Positions 53,238 to 64,000 are shown, counted from the first letter of the stretch. The stretch: DNA of 64,000 nucleotides from Diaporthe sp. PMI_573 (GCA_021399435.1 JAJTUP010000042.1:248001-312000); one strand, 5' to 3'. The notes: generated by a model not told the origin, from the sequence alone. Numbers and translations are program-made.

Positions 53238-56139
53238 TCAATAACGATTTTCAGGGGATAAGAAGTCATTGAAATACCCGCCTGTGGTGATGGGAGAATT
53301 GCTACTCGCATTGAGAACCAGCTGTTCCAAGCTGAGAGAATCAGGGAACATGTTGATATCAACGTCAAGCCAATCCTCGTCGCCTGGTTTCCACCAATCT
53401 CCAGATGAAGTGTCCAAATTGTCGATTCCAGGCTCATTTTGTAGACTAGCACCCGTGACGAGTTTATCTAGCTGGGTTACGAAGCACCGAGACAGACTCG
53501 CATACAGCCGGGCAGCAGAAGAAGTAGGCAGTAGTTGTGAGATGCTGTCCATGTACTCTGGAATGGCTCGTGCTTTCAGAGTTACCTGAGAAACTTCCCC
53601 AGGAGAGAGAATATTGCGCTTAACAGCCTGCCACCCAGGAGAGAAATATTAGCATTTCGCACTTATGTCGCGGTCTCTTGTTAGAACGCGAGATTTGGAC
53701 AGACTAATTAAGCGTCTGTCAATAATGTAGCATTTACCTGGAAGATTTCGGCCAAGGCATGGCAGATCATGATGAAGTGGTTATTGGGAAGCCCCAGCTT
53801 CAGTTCCTGCAATAACGGATCAGTGAGCACGCTGTCGAGGACTCGAGAAGCAACAATGACTGCCTTTCGGCTAATTGTGTCAAGCTCTGGCGATTTACTG
53901 TCGTCCTTGTAAGTTGTGATGTCTCGCATCGCCTGGGCGTTGAGTACTAGGATGATGTGATCCATGTAGAAGGCTAGCAAAGATAGGCATCTGCCCGAAG
54001 GCGAGGCATCAGGGGCACATCTGACGCCACGAACGTGCTCCAGGGTTTCAAAAGACTGCATGTGCCACTGGGAGATGGACGAAAGGGTCTCAGGCTCGCT
54101 ATTACGCCGTCGAAATGCATCAAGCTGTATGGTCTCGGTTAGTATCTTTACAGAATGAATAACGGTGGCTGTGAGGCTGTGCCCTACTAGAATCCCTCTC
54201 GACTCGACAATCCCACTAATCATCCGGTCGTGAGGGGTCGTGAATGGCTTTCGCCACCAATCGAATGCGGCCGGCGGCATCTCGTTCCAGGATACACAAG
54301 GGCGACGTCCGGTGACGATACCGAAGCTCTTGTCGGCGACGAATATGTAGAGCCATGTTCGTTCCAAGTTGCGTCGTAGACGCTCCTTGGACTCTTGGCT
54401 TGTGCCCGGAACAGTTGCATTGAGGTGTTCATTGATGGACTCGGGTCGATGGATGCCGATTTCTCTGCCGAGTTGCGCGGCCTGCAACGAGCGCGACCTC
54501 CTGTCAGCATTCTGTCACTACCTCGCGTTCGCCGTCTTCGCCATGGCTCTTACATGACTTAAGTATAGCCAGTACGGGTCCTCTGATCGTTTGCTTCGGA
54601 CAGGGGCCCAGTACTGCATCAACACAATAGCTTGGATTGTCTCGGGACACCTGACAGACACGGCAATCGACCACTGCATGTTGCCCTCGGCTAAAGACAG
54701 CAACGCCGCGTAGATGACTCTGTCACGCGGCCTTGCAGAAAGCGCACAGCCTAGAGCACAGATGACGGAAAAGAGAGTAAAAGACACGGAATACACATAT
54801 TGGGGAGTGTGCAGGACTAGGTCTAGCAAGCCGAGGATGGGGTTGCGGGTAGCGAAGAATCTGCCGTGGAGGTCAGCAAGCAAGGCTTGAATTTGTTTGG
54901 AAGATGCAAAAAAAGCCGTTGAGGTGTCATATCTATGAGTTTTAGCTAACAGCACTTACAAGTTGAAAAACAAATAAGCATCTTCCTTGTCGATGAGGCG
55001 GGCCGCTACGGGATCGCAGGCTGTTGATTCCAATTTGAATATGCTCTCGACAGGCTGGGCTGCCAGCACCTGCCAATCCCTCTGGAAGGTGGTTTGCGGA
55101 GCTAATTGATTATCAGACGATCAGCTACGGGCGTCACTGGAACACCGAAGCCAGCCAATGTGTAGGTCTCACCAAAATAACCGACGAGGCGCTGATCGAC
55201 CGGGTTGATGCTACTAGCCTGATCTTGGGCTTGATATAAGGGCGAGCCAGCGAGAGACAACCGCATCAGGTTGCTCTCGCCTTCCCAGCTGACCGATGCT
55301 ACGGCCTTTGCGAGGATGTCTAGGGGCGAAACCATTGACGGTTTCTCCTTGGGTTTCGTAGCGTGGGTACAGCCTGTATAGCAAGCCTCATCGGGTAAGG
55401 CAGGACGCTCGCGGATAGGAGAGACCGAAGTCCCCGATGTCGAGGAGGCAACGGCAGAAGAAGCCGACTTAATCATTTTGTCCGACGAGGATGGCGAGGA
55501 AGAAGACGAAGAAGAGGTGGCAGCCGCGTCGAGAATGGCTTTGACAACCTGGTCTCCCACAGGACTTTCGCTGATGCGAAGTAAGAGCTTCTCAACCGTG
55601 TCTGGTTTGCTGGTTCAAGTTAGTCGGGGGATGTCCTGACCATCGATGGGGACGAGTTGAGTAGAAGTAACTCTGTCTTACTTTGAGCTCCCGAATTTGC
55701 GACCGCGATGAGAAACAGCTGGGTAAGTGCAATCCCGACCTTGTGTAGAACAACGAGTGCTGTGACGGGGAACAAGGAAGCATTAGCATTAGCGAATTGT
55801 GGCGACTTCTTGAGGCGAGACGGGACTCGTGCGAGTCTGTGGATTGTTGCGCCGAAGTCGGTACATATCGAAGGTGCTGCTCTGGAGGAAGACATACCAT
55901 GGCATCAGCCGATCGCATCTCTGCCTCAACGAGCGGCAGTGGAAGCATGCTGTGCGCTGACGAGACTCGGGGAGCATCAGGGTGGCATCACCATCGCCAG
56001 TGCTACTAGCGTCGTCCATGTGTGGCTGCGAAGGGAGGCCAGCACCACCCGCACCGTCATCCGCCCACGGCTCCGATGTTGGTGGTGGGGGCGACTGATG
56101 CCGCTCTTGGTCTCTGGTTCGGGTCTCGTGCGCCGGCAT
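53238..56139 (-). CDS. Zn2Cys6 fungal transcription factor, 788 aa, seven exons
   Basis: Exons on the minus strand: 56139-55898, 55759-55682, 55609-55146, 55101-54960, 54860-54554, 54481-53738 and 53627-53238. All phases agree over 789 codons including the stop. The binuclear zinc cluster is complete only after splicing intron 1: C65-x2-C68-x6-C75-x5-C81-x2-C84-x6-C91 (ACFHCRSLRQRCDRLMP, then CTRCSTQGRDCTYP). A Ser-rich linker precedes a fungal transcription-factor middle homology region (LGLLDLVLHTPQYVYSVSFT, SARPRDRVIYAALLSLAEGN, ERTWLYIFVADKSFGIVTGR) and an acidic C-terminus (DEDWLDVDINMFPDSLSLEQ), a plausible activation domain. The 44-nt intron 3 has a weak donor (GTGTTC); the others are standard. 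Divergent from the nitronate monooxygenase gene, so it may be the local pathway regulator; that is inference. Confidence 0.9.
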
Positions 56140-56646
56140 TGGAGCTGGCTCTTATGTCATCAGCTAATCAATGGTCATTTAATTATCGCAGCTCATGCGG
56201 AATTCCATGCTCGAGGCCATGATCCACGACAAAGGTGCGGGAAAGCCACTCTGTTGCTGATGCGCAAGCTTTGTCAAAGGCCGTTCTGCAAAAGGTTTAG
56301 GATGCTGAGCACGGGGTCTTGTTCTAGTCGCCGTCACGTCTTGCCCCACATTTTGCCATCATCAGACATTTTGCCACCACCCACTTGCTAGATCACCCAC
56401 CCATTGCCATTCACTAGTGCAGCGCACATCGGACATTATTGGTCATTGAATGGCGGCCATCATCCCGCTCTGCTCATTCTGGTATAACATAAAGATGGTG
56501 CGCTTTCTTTTGAGAAAGCATGAAAACCACAAGACCAGGCCATCGGCATCAGTAATACGTGTCTAGGTCTCGCTAGTATCTGGGAGCACTGGGCCCCGGC
56601 TCCATATAGCGCGTTCCTAGCATCCAAGGGACTTCCACCAACTAAC
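56140..56646. promoter_or_regulatory. Divergent promoter between the regulator and nitronate monooxygenase
   Basis: 507 bp without a supported ORF. Contains CATTTTGCCA-type repeats near 56348-56375 and an inverted CCAAT box (attattggtcat near 56440). A shared regulatory region is expected from the divergent arrangement; binding sites for the regulator could not be defined. Confidence 0.5.
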
Positions 56647-57726
56647 ATGAAACCCCAGAGCATGAATGAAGAGCAGAATGCTCTAAAGAAAGCGCTGCCA
56701 TGGTTACGATTGCCAGTCATCGCCAACGCCCCCATGAGCGGCCCAGCCACCAGCAGGCTTGCAGTGGCCGTCACCCGAGCCGGTGGATTGGGCCAGATTG
56801 GCTTCACAGGAGACCCTAGGCTTCTCGATGAAGAACTACAGTTGGCAGACACCCAGCTACAAGACATCATCCACCAGAACACTCAAGACGGACTCGCTCA
56901 TATCCTCCCTATCGGTGTCGGAATTATTGTCATCGGAGCCGATATCGACGAATGGCTTCCAGTCATATCCAAGCACTCCCCAGCAGTCATCTGGCTCTCG
57001 TTTGGATCCTCGGCAGAGTTCAACACCTGGGTCATCCGCATCCGCGACGCATCCCCCAACACCAAGATATGGATTCAAGTCGGCGGTGTCGCCGCCGCAG
57101 TGGAAGCCGCTCAGGTGTGTCACCCGGACGCGCTCGTCCTGCAGGGCGTCGATGCGGGCGGCCATGGACACGCGAATGGGGCGAGCATCATCTCGCTGGT
57201 GCCAGAAGTGAGCGATGCGCTTGACCGTCTCGGTATCTCTGGCGTTGCCTTGATCGCTGCAGGCGGCATCACGGATGGCCGCTCCACTGCTGCCGCCTTG
57301 GCCCTGGGCGCGGCCGGGGTTGTGATGGGTACACGGTTTCTCGGCGCTCGGGAGGCCCAGCTCTCACCACGGATCCGCGACGCCATCCTCAGAGCCTCTG
57401 ACGGTGGTCAGTCTACAGTCCGGTCGAGGGTCTTCGATGAGATGTGGGGACCAAGTGCTTGGCCTCAAATCTACGATGGCCGATGTCTGAGGAACCAGAT
57501 GTACGAAGATGTCAGCGGCGGAATGGGCATGAGTGAGGCGCGGGTCCGACTGCACCGGATGCTGAGAACATGTAGCAGCCAGAAATTGTCTATTCAGGAC
57601 ACAGCGAGCATCTGGGCGGGCACGGGTGTAGGCATGGTCACCGAGATCGAGAAAGCGGCGGCGATAGTTGAGCACGTCCACAGTGATTCCATACGAATAA
57701 TCGGGAAGCTTGGAACTGATGTTTAA
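56647..57726 (+). CDS. Nitronate monooxygenase (2-nitropropane dioxygenase family), 359 aa
   Basis: Complete, intronless. FMN-dependent TIM-barrel enzyme that oxidises alkyl nitronates to a carbonyl compound and nitrite. Visible signatures: the N-terminal PVIANAPMSGPATSRLAVAV, AGGLGQIGF, GADIDEWLPVI, IQVGGVAAAVEA, VLQGVDAGGHGHANG with the conserved His of the family, and the phosphate-binding LIAAGGITDGRSTAAALALG followed by GAAGVVMGTRFL. Length is typical of fungal members. No signal peptide or organelle signal is evident, so cytosolic. It shares the upstream region with the Zn2Cys6 regulator, which supports co-regulation. In plant-associated fungi such enzymes remove 3-nitropropionate or propionate-3-nitronate; the actual substrate is unknown here. 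Confidence 0.93.
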   Translation: MKPQSMNEEQNALKKALPWLRLPVIANAPMSGPATSRLAVAVTRAGGLGQIGFTGDPRLLDEELQLADTQLQDIIHQNTQDGLAHILPIGVGIIVIGADIDEWLPVISKHSPAVIWLSFGSSAEFNTWVIRIRDASPNTKIWIQVGGVAAAVEAAQVCHPDALVLQGVDAGGHGHANGASIISLVPEVSDALDRLGISGVALIAAGGITDGRSTAAALALGAAGVVMGTRFLGAREAQLSPRIRDAILRASDGGQSTVRSRVFDEMWGPSAWPQIYDGRCLRNQMYEDVSGGMGMSEARVRLHRMLRTCSSQKLSIQDTASIWAGTGVGMVTEIEKAAAIVEHVHSDSIRIIGKLGTDV

Positions 57727-58236
57727 GCAGACAAGCCTTATATTATTCAATGCTTTTAGGTCTAGAACTGCACTGCTGTAGTACCAGTAAATTTCCCATA
57801 GCACAGATTCGGGCAGGTAAGATTCCTGTTCGCACCGCAGCTGTGGAACGAAGGTCTAGCTTCCAGGGCACCATTCCAGAGAGGGCTAGCCGGGATTCGG
57901 GACTTCAGGAACATAAAAGGACGAACTTGGCCAGGTGTCGGGGTTCTTGCCAAGCAACGAAAATAATAAGCATAAAATCTTATGCGCATGAAGACCAGGC
58001 CTACGGTTGTTTGGATACATTAATTCGCAGTATCGACTATTGGTGTCGGATGAGTTGTACGTACGTAAAGTAAGTAGTTAGCGCGGATCGTCATCCGGCC
58101 GTCATCACCTCCTTGCCATGGTGGGGTTTGAAATATCCTCAAACCCAATAAACGATCTGTGCAAGTATGGCCCGGGATTTTACATGTTCAATCCTGCGCA
58201 ACATGATTTGCAAGTCGCTCGCCAAGTCATATCATA
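57727..58236. other. Intergenic region upstream of the Mo-enzyme pseudogene
   Basis: No gene. The last 100 bp are probably the former promoter; a CCAAT-like box is not obvious. Confidence 0.4.
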
Positions 58237-60945
58237 ATGAGCACTCTAGACCGCGATCCACCTCGTTACCAATCGCGGAACTCCATTGAAGATGTATGGG
58301 GCCAACGAAAAGCCTACAAACAGGAATGGCCCACGAGGGTGGACTATAGTTGGGACGTAGAGCCGGAAACATGGGTGCAGAGTGCTTGTGTTCTTTGCAG
58401 GTGCGTTTCTCAGACCCTACACGCAGCTCTCTGACGGGGTTCTGACAGCCTCGAGCAACGGCTGTGGCCTAGATATTGGCGTGAAGCATGGCAAGGTAGT
58501 GGGTGTCAGAGGCAGAGAAGATGACGGGGTTAACAAAGGTCGTCTTGGACCTAAAGGGCTACATGGGTAAGGTTATCGAGCTAAGATCCCGCAAGAATCA
58601 GTGAGACACTACTACTCTACAATAGGTGGAAAGCCATTAACAGTCCCGATCGCCTCACTCACCCTTTGGTCCGGGAAAACGGCGTTTTAAGGAAGGCATC
58701 CTGGGAGGAGGCCATGAAGCTTATTGTGTCTAGAGCAATAGACCCGAGTGCCAATCCCACCAACCACAGTATCGCATTTTATACATCGGGCCAGCTGTTT
58801 CTCGAAGAGTACTATGCTTTAGCTCTAATAGGCAAAGCAGGCCTCAATACGCTCCACATGTACGGTGCAAACTGAAAGGCCCAGCGAGTGTTATTGGCAT
58901 CCTTCTAACTTGCACATACGGATGGCAATACTCGTTTGTGCACGGCCACGGCTGCGGCGTCGATACGCGAATCATTCGGCTGCGATGGCCAACCAGGATC
59001 CTATGCCGATATTGACTGCACAGACTGTCTCTTCATGGTAGGCCATAATGTTGCGGCAACACAAACAGTGCTATGGTCAAGGATCCTAGACCGACTGGAC
59101 GGACCGGATCCGCCTAAGCTAATTGTAGTCGATCCACGTCTTACGGAGACTGCGAGGAGAGCCACTATCCATCTCACTCCCCGTGTCGGCACAATCTGGC
59201 ACTCCTCAATGGAATTCAGCACCTTATGTTCGAAAACGACTAGATTAACCATCAGTTTGTCTCCCGGCATGTAGTTGGCCTGGATGAGGTGAGAGCCAAG
59301 GTGAAGGACTACACTCCTGCACGCGTGGCTTCCATTACCGGAGTTCCCGTGGAAGATCTTCAGCAAGCAGCCCGGATCATCGGTTTCACCAAGTCACTTT
59401 TGTCCACCGCCCTTCAGGGCGTCTACCAATCCAACCAGGCTACTGCAAGCGCCTGTCAGATTAACAACATCAACTTGGTGCGGGGATTCATCGGGAAACC
59501 TGGCAGCTCCGTACTCCAAATGAATGGCCAGCCGACGGCGCAGAACAACCGCGAGACCGGGTGCGATGGTGAGTTTCCCGGCTTACGTAACCACCAGAAC
59601 CCAGCGCACATGGACGAGCTCGCTCGCCTGTGGAACATCGAGGCCACTCGGCTGCCGCACTGGAACGAACCAACGCATATCCAGAATATACTCAACTACA
59701 TCGAGAATGGATCTATCCGCATGATCTAGATCTCTGGCACAAACCCGCTCATGAGCCTTCCTGATCTGCCCCGTATTCGTAAACTATTTACGGACCCGGA
59801 GCTCTTCGTCGTCTGCCAGGACATCTTCTTGACGGAGACTGCCGCCGTTGCCGACGTAGTATTGCCTGCCGCGCAGTGGGGCGAAAAGACCGGCACTTTT
59901 ACCAATGCAGACCGCACGGTGCACATATCCCATCAGGCTGTGGCTCCTCCGGGAGAGGCCAGGTCGGATCTCGAAATCTTTCTGGACTTTGGTAGGAGAA
60001 TGGGATTCCAAGACAAAGATGGCAAGTCTCTGTTCCCATGGACACATCCCGAGGAGGTCTTCGAAGCGTGGAAACGGATCTCAGCGGGCCGCCCCTGCGA
60101 TTACAGTGGGCTGACATACGCCAAACTGAGTGGTGCCTCTGGGATCCGGTGGCCTTGTAACAACAAGCATCCCTGTGGAACGGAGCGTCTTTATAGCGAT
60201 GGCGTCTTCCTCACCGACATCGACACGTGTGAAAGCTTCGGCCATGATATGGAGACCGGCGCCCCCTTATCCAAGGACGAGTACATGACATTAAACCCAG
60301 CGGGTAGAGCCATACTGAAATCCAGCCACTATTTCCCATCGCTTGAAGAAGCCAATGAAGACTATCCGTTGACCCTCGCTACTGGCCGGAAGGTCCATCA
60401 TTTCCACACCCGGACGAAAACAGGACGGACGGCATTACAGAATGCCTGTCCAGAGCCGTATATCAGAGTATCTGAGGCGGATGCAAGTCGACTCAATATC
60501 TCGGACAACGAAGTGGTGGTTGCAAGATCTCGGCGTGGTGCAGTCGAGATGCCTGTTCGAGTTGGCGGGATCAAGGATGGCCAGGTTTTCATACCCTTCC
60601 ATTTTGGCTACTGGGATTCCAAGGATGGCAGATCTAGGGCTGCAAACGAGTTGACTATAGGTAAGTAACGTTTATTGGCCGTGATTTTCGCTGATGTTAC
60701 GTGGCTGAATAACTACAAGCCCAGTGGGATGCCATCTCGAAACAACCCACATTCAAGGCTGGCGCAATTCGTATTGAGAAGCTTCCTGAAGGAACAGGCC
60801 CATTCGCCCGCGAAGAGCAATCTGCAGCCCTCAAGCGTGCAGCCAGCAAAGAAGCGGCGAGCGAAGCCACTCCGGCTGACCTCACTGACAGGGAGCGAGC
60901 CCTTGAGCTCTGGCTTGGGGAGACCTACGCAGCGCTGCCCACAAT
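58237..60945 (+). pseudogene. Molybdopterin oxidoreductase (NapA/assimilatory nitrate reductase or formate dehydrogenase-like), decayed and truncated
   Basis: Exons by signals: 58237-58400, 58456-58566, 58626-58859, 58920-60660, 60720 onward. N-terminal Fe-S motif C51-x2-C54-x3-C58 (CVLCSNGCGLDI); where a fourth Cys is usual the sequence reads GRLGPKG. Mo-bis-MGD regions: LEEYYALALIGKAGLNTLHM, then DGNTRLCTATAAAS with the Cys expected to bind Mo, DCLFMVGHNVAATQ, LIVVDPRLTETARR, QMNGQPTAQNNRETGC, VVLPAAQWGEKTGTFTNADR and the C-terminal MGD domain (LATGRKVHHFHTRTKTGRTA). Defects: intron 3 (58860-58919) ends AC instead of AG; one base lost near 59191-59196; TGG to TAG at 59241 and 59727. Homology stops near 60945 at the hAT-7 end. 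The intact enzyme would transfer electrons at a Mo centre; the substrate is unknown. Confidence 0.88.
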
Positions 60946-62835
60946 TCAATCCGCAATCCAATTTCATCCAATTCAAGCCAGCAATTCAATCCAATTCGGC
61001 CTACCCGCAAGACAAGGCAATTCAATTCGGGGCTCACTGGGAATTGGATAGGATTGAGGTCATGCATGTCACGTGTTAGTGAATGAGATAGTGGCTCAAC
61101 CTGTGGCTCAACCTCTCAGCGCCTAGCCTAATTAGGCCCTTGCCCGTCAATAACAACCACCCCGCGTCCCAATTGACGCGTTTACTGCTATTTTTGCTGT
61201 TTTTGCTGTTGTTGTTTTGCTGCTGCTTTTGGCCCCACAGCTGCCAACTTGCCTTCCTTCATCAATTGCCCTGATTGAAGCAATTCAGAGTCATATTTAT
61301 CCTTATCTTCATCATCGTCACAATGTCTTCGGCACCCTCTTCATTACAGCAAACTACCCAAGGCAGTTCTAACATCTTCCGTGACATCTTTAAACCACGC
61401 CGTTCCATTAAGGAACAGCTCGGTGGAGCCCTCGAGACAGTTCTGCCGGTTGGTACCCAAATCACAGATCTTCCAAATGCAACCTGGAATCAACGCCACT
61501 TTGTCCTTAAGAAGCAGTTACATCAAAAAAAGACAAGGTCGTCCTAGATCCAGAATCACGGAATATTTCTCGTTAAGCTTAACTACGACGGTAAGGAGCT
61601 AAAGGCAGCACTCTGGTCTTGTCGACATTATGATTCAGCCGGAAGTCCCGAGTTATTCGGCGCCAAAGCAACATCGGCCTCTATATCTCACCTTCAGAAG
61701 TAAGTCTGTTTCAATAAAGCTATTCAGATGTCCAATTGACTGGCCCAAGGAAGCACAGGATCCTCAAATCTTCAACCTTTGATACTAATGATACCAAATC
61801 TTCTGTCCTTAACTTACAGCTCGATGCTGCTTCTAAACAACCTCGTCTTGGACATTTGTCAGTACCTCAATCGACAGTTAAGCGTATTCGAGACCTCAAC
61901 GTCGGGCTTACAGTTAATGCAGACCTTCCATTTTCGACAGTATCCAGTCAATATCTACAGCAGATCTTCATGACGTTAGATGCCAACCTAGCAGCACAAG
62001 TGCCTTGGAGTAGGTCCACTGTTCGGCGGGACCTCAACAAGATCTTTGCGTTAAAGAAGGTGCAGATCTGTTAACAACTTCGTAAAGCTATCACAAAGAT
62101 CCATCTTAGCTTCGATCTTTAGACGTCACCAAACAGGTTCGCGATGATGGCGGTCCATGCGCACTTTATCGACAATAAGGGCAAGCAGCAGAAGGTCCTC
62201 ATTACCCTCCGTCGTCAATTGGGCTCTCATAACAGTAAGAACCTCGCTCATACGCTCAAGAAAGTCGTCAGGAACTGGGATATTCAGGATCGAGTTAGAA
62301 CTGTGATATCTAACAACGCTACAAACAACGATACCTGCCTCAAATACTTATATCCCTGCCTTAACAGTTTGATAACGCCAATTGGCGTCTAAGAGCGCCG
62401 GGTACGTTGTTTTGGTCACATCTTGAACCTTATTGTGTATGCCTTCTTATATAGGGACGACGCCGACTCTTTCAAGCTTCAATTCCTTCTGTTTGAGGTG
62501 CTACAACGCAAAGAAGATGACTTACAGCATTGGCAACAAAAAGATCCTGTCGGGAAACTCTATAATGTTATTCGCTTTATCAGAGCTTTACCTCAACGAA
62601 GCAAAGCATTCAAACAGACTGCTCACAAGGTAGAAGAAGAAGAGTTCTACCTTCATGACAAATCAACTGCGGAGCTTGAGGTTATCCAGAACAACGAGAC
62701 GCGCTGGAACTCGACGTATCTGATGATTGAACGCGCCTTCAAGAAGCAGGATGATATTAACAACTTCATCCGGCAACTGGAACGTGATCCTGATCGCTCA
62801 AAGCACGTCCCTACTCAAGACCAGGGTGGACCATC
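60946..62835 (+). mobile_element. hAT-7 transposon, RIP-degraded, 3' end lost
   Basis: The left end is a run of CAATTCAATCC/ATCCAATTC repeats (60948-61040), similar in style to the TTGGATTGGA subterminal repeats of hAT-6, directly abutting the Mo-enzyme coding sequence. The transposase is broken by stops and ends in the middle of the domain where a new repeat block starts (about 62836), so the C-terminal dimerisation part is missing. Not autonomous. Confidence 0.72.
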
Positions 62836-62840
62836 AATCA
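61323..62840 (+). pseudogene. hAT-7 transposase remnant
   Basis: Starts MSSAPSSLQQTTQGSSNIFR. A BED-like segment is split by TAG 61544 and frame changes. The catalytic part reads ITKIHLSFDL, stop (TGG to TAG), TSPNRFAMMAVHAHFIDNKG, then VISNNATNNDTCLKYL, RVRCFGHILNLIVYAFLY and KDPVGKLYNVIRFIRALPQR, and NNETRWNSTYLMIERAF, the RW motif typical of hAT. The D in SFDL is retained; the usual Asp of the second motif is Asn (VISNNA), again a G-to-A type change. The C-terminus is cut at about 62830. Confidence 0.85.
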
Positions 62841-63190
62841 ATGGCTTCAACGACGTTGATCAATATATTGAAATCAATCAACGTCAACGTCAATCAACGG
62901 AACCACCGCTTATCTAATCAATCAATCTACGAGAAGCCGTCAATATATTGAAACCGTTGATTGGCGTTGACGCTAGACAGGGGTTTCTCCCTGCGACCAA
63001 AATTGGGTGATAAGCTGTTAGCTCTTGATACTCCTAAGCGTGGAAGACTATATAGAATGCTATATTTCTTAACATGTAGTAACAATAACAATATAATCGT
63101 TACCCAGCGACGCGTCAAGTAAACGCGCCGTCGAAAGATTCCTGTGTAAAGGAAAGACAATTAATACCATTACCAGCTACTACGTCGAAA
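62836..63190. repeat. TCAAT/CAACG-rich block with inverted TCAATATATTGAAA copies, probable left end of hAT-8
   Basis: GTTGATCAATATATTGAAA and GTCAATATATTGAAAC occur within 100 bp (62859 and 62939), together with CAACGTCAACGTCAATCAAC (62877) and its partner TTGATTGGCGTTGACG (62957). Such subterminal repeats usually mark a hAT terminus. The position between the broken hAT-7 and hAT-8 suggests that hAT-8 inserted into hAT-7. Confidence 0.55.
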
Positions 63191-64000
63191 ATGGCCCATG
63201 ACGTACCGACTACATTAACACCTGGGAACCTGACTGCCGAAGAAGAGAGCCACGTCTTCAAGATCTTCAAGGGTTTCTTGTTCTCGGAGAGAAGCAACGA
63301 GACGCGGTCTTGGGTGTGGGACTACGGGCTGGACATACAGTCGACTACCGAGCGAAAATGGGTCTGTGTGCCATGTATCCGCAAGAAAGAGTCTCGGCCG
63401 GCTTCCTATGAGTACAAGGGCACCCAAAACGCAGAAAACCACCTGTGGAAGGCCCACGGTAACTGGGATCCAACAGGGAAACGGATAGCGCCGTCAACCA
63501 AGAAGGGAGGGAAGCGAGTATTTGCCTCTGCATCAGACTTCTGGCAACTCAACCGGCATGATCTAAAAGAACAAGCCATCGCTAACAGTATGATCAAACA
63601 CTTCGATTGCGGGCACTTTCAGAGGCTCCTTGTCAACTGGATTATCGATTCCAACCTCTCCTTCCGTTAGGCGGAAAATCCTCGATTGCGTTCTATTTTC
63701 GAATACCTAAACCTATTAGTTGCAGTCAGAGACGCCCATATCTCGAGGCAGACGATACGGCGAATAGCTGTACGACAGTTTGAGGCACACAAGGACGGAG
63801 TGAAAGAGGCCTTGCGGGCAGCACCTGGCTAGGTTCATATTGCTTTCGACGGCGCAAGGATGAGGAATCGCCATACTCTATACGGGATAACGGCGGTATA
63901 TCGAGATAGCAGCAATCAACCCCAGAAGGTTGTGCTTGGTTTGCCAGAGTTGATCAATCGCTATACTAGCAAACACATTGCTACTGAGATGCTTAACATT
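63191..64000 (+). pseudogene. hAT-8 transposase, 5' part, runs off the window
   Basis: MAHDVPTTLTPGNLTAEEES starts an intact N-terminus with a BED finger (WVCVPCIRKK, then H-x4-H in AENHLWKAHGN) and helices DLKEQAIANSMIKHFDCGHF. A TAG (63668, CAG likely) and another TAG (63830) interrupt the frame. After them VHIAFDGARMRNRHTLYGIT is the first catalytic strand with its Asp, and VVLGLPEL follows. The downstream catalytic and dimerisation parts lie outside the window. Closest in wording to hAT-2, but clearly a different copy. Confidence 0.85.

Overview
The window looks like a repeat-rich, probably subtelomeric or accessory compartment of a filamentous ascomycete (Pezizomycotina). Evidence: introns of about 45-140 nt with GTRNGY donors, CTAAC/CTGAC branch sites and YAG acceptors; fungus-type gene families (Zn2Cys6 regulator, HET-type and NLR-type TPR remnants, BAH-PHD protein, Uma2-like PD-(D/E)XK protein); and DNA transposons carrying many in-frame TAG/TAA/TGA codons where CAG/CAA/CGA/TGG is expected, the pattern left by repeat-induced point mutation (RIP). 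No tRNA, rRNA or CRISPR array was recognised by eye.

Layout. 1-620 holds a Copia integrase fragment on the minus strand running off the left edge. 1.5-2.8 kb holds a frameshifted chromodomain ORF and a hypothetical gene. 4.0-5.9 kb is pogo-like copy A (TA target duplication), inserted in what looks like an older minus-strand coding remnant. 6.2-7.9 kb is an intact two-exon Uma2-like PD-(D/E)XK gene. 8.25-17.6 kb is a transposon graveyard: pogo fragment C, hAT-1 (internally deleted, little RIP), hAT-2 (RIPed) and hAT-3 with terminal inverted repeats (TIRs). 17.7-19.1 kb is an intact conserved fungal gene. 20.2-21.9 kb is a four-exon BAH-PHD gene split by a 432-bp MITE with perfect 189-bp arms. 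22-35 kb mixes host remnants (TPR, kinase, HET, RING-like) with a few intact-looking small genes. 35.6-38.4 kb is a minus-strand gene split by the nearly intact pogo copy B. 42.4-44.9 kb is hAT-5; 46.4-47.6 kb is hAT-6 with a perfect 8-bp target duplication; 49.3-51.6 kb is a Tan1-like pogo element E with a zinc knuckle.

The right part, 52-61 kb, is the only metabolic neighbourhood: a zinc-free MDR oxidoreductase, a 788-aa Zn2Cys6 regulator, a divergently transcribed nitronate monooxygenase, and a bacterial-type molybdopterin oxidoreductase that is now a pseudogene and ends abruptly where hAT-7 begins. I infer a nitro-compound or nitrogen-oxide catabolic cluster that is decaying. The window ends inside hAT-8.

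The best-supported unusual observations are the MITE that splits the BAH-PHD reader exactly at a codon (virtual excision with one TA restores the frame), the analogous pogo B insertion, the shared ACGTGGTT terminus of that MITE and pogo element E, and the decayed Mo-enzyme/NMO/regulator cluster. All homology statements come from reading motifs by eye; no database search was run.
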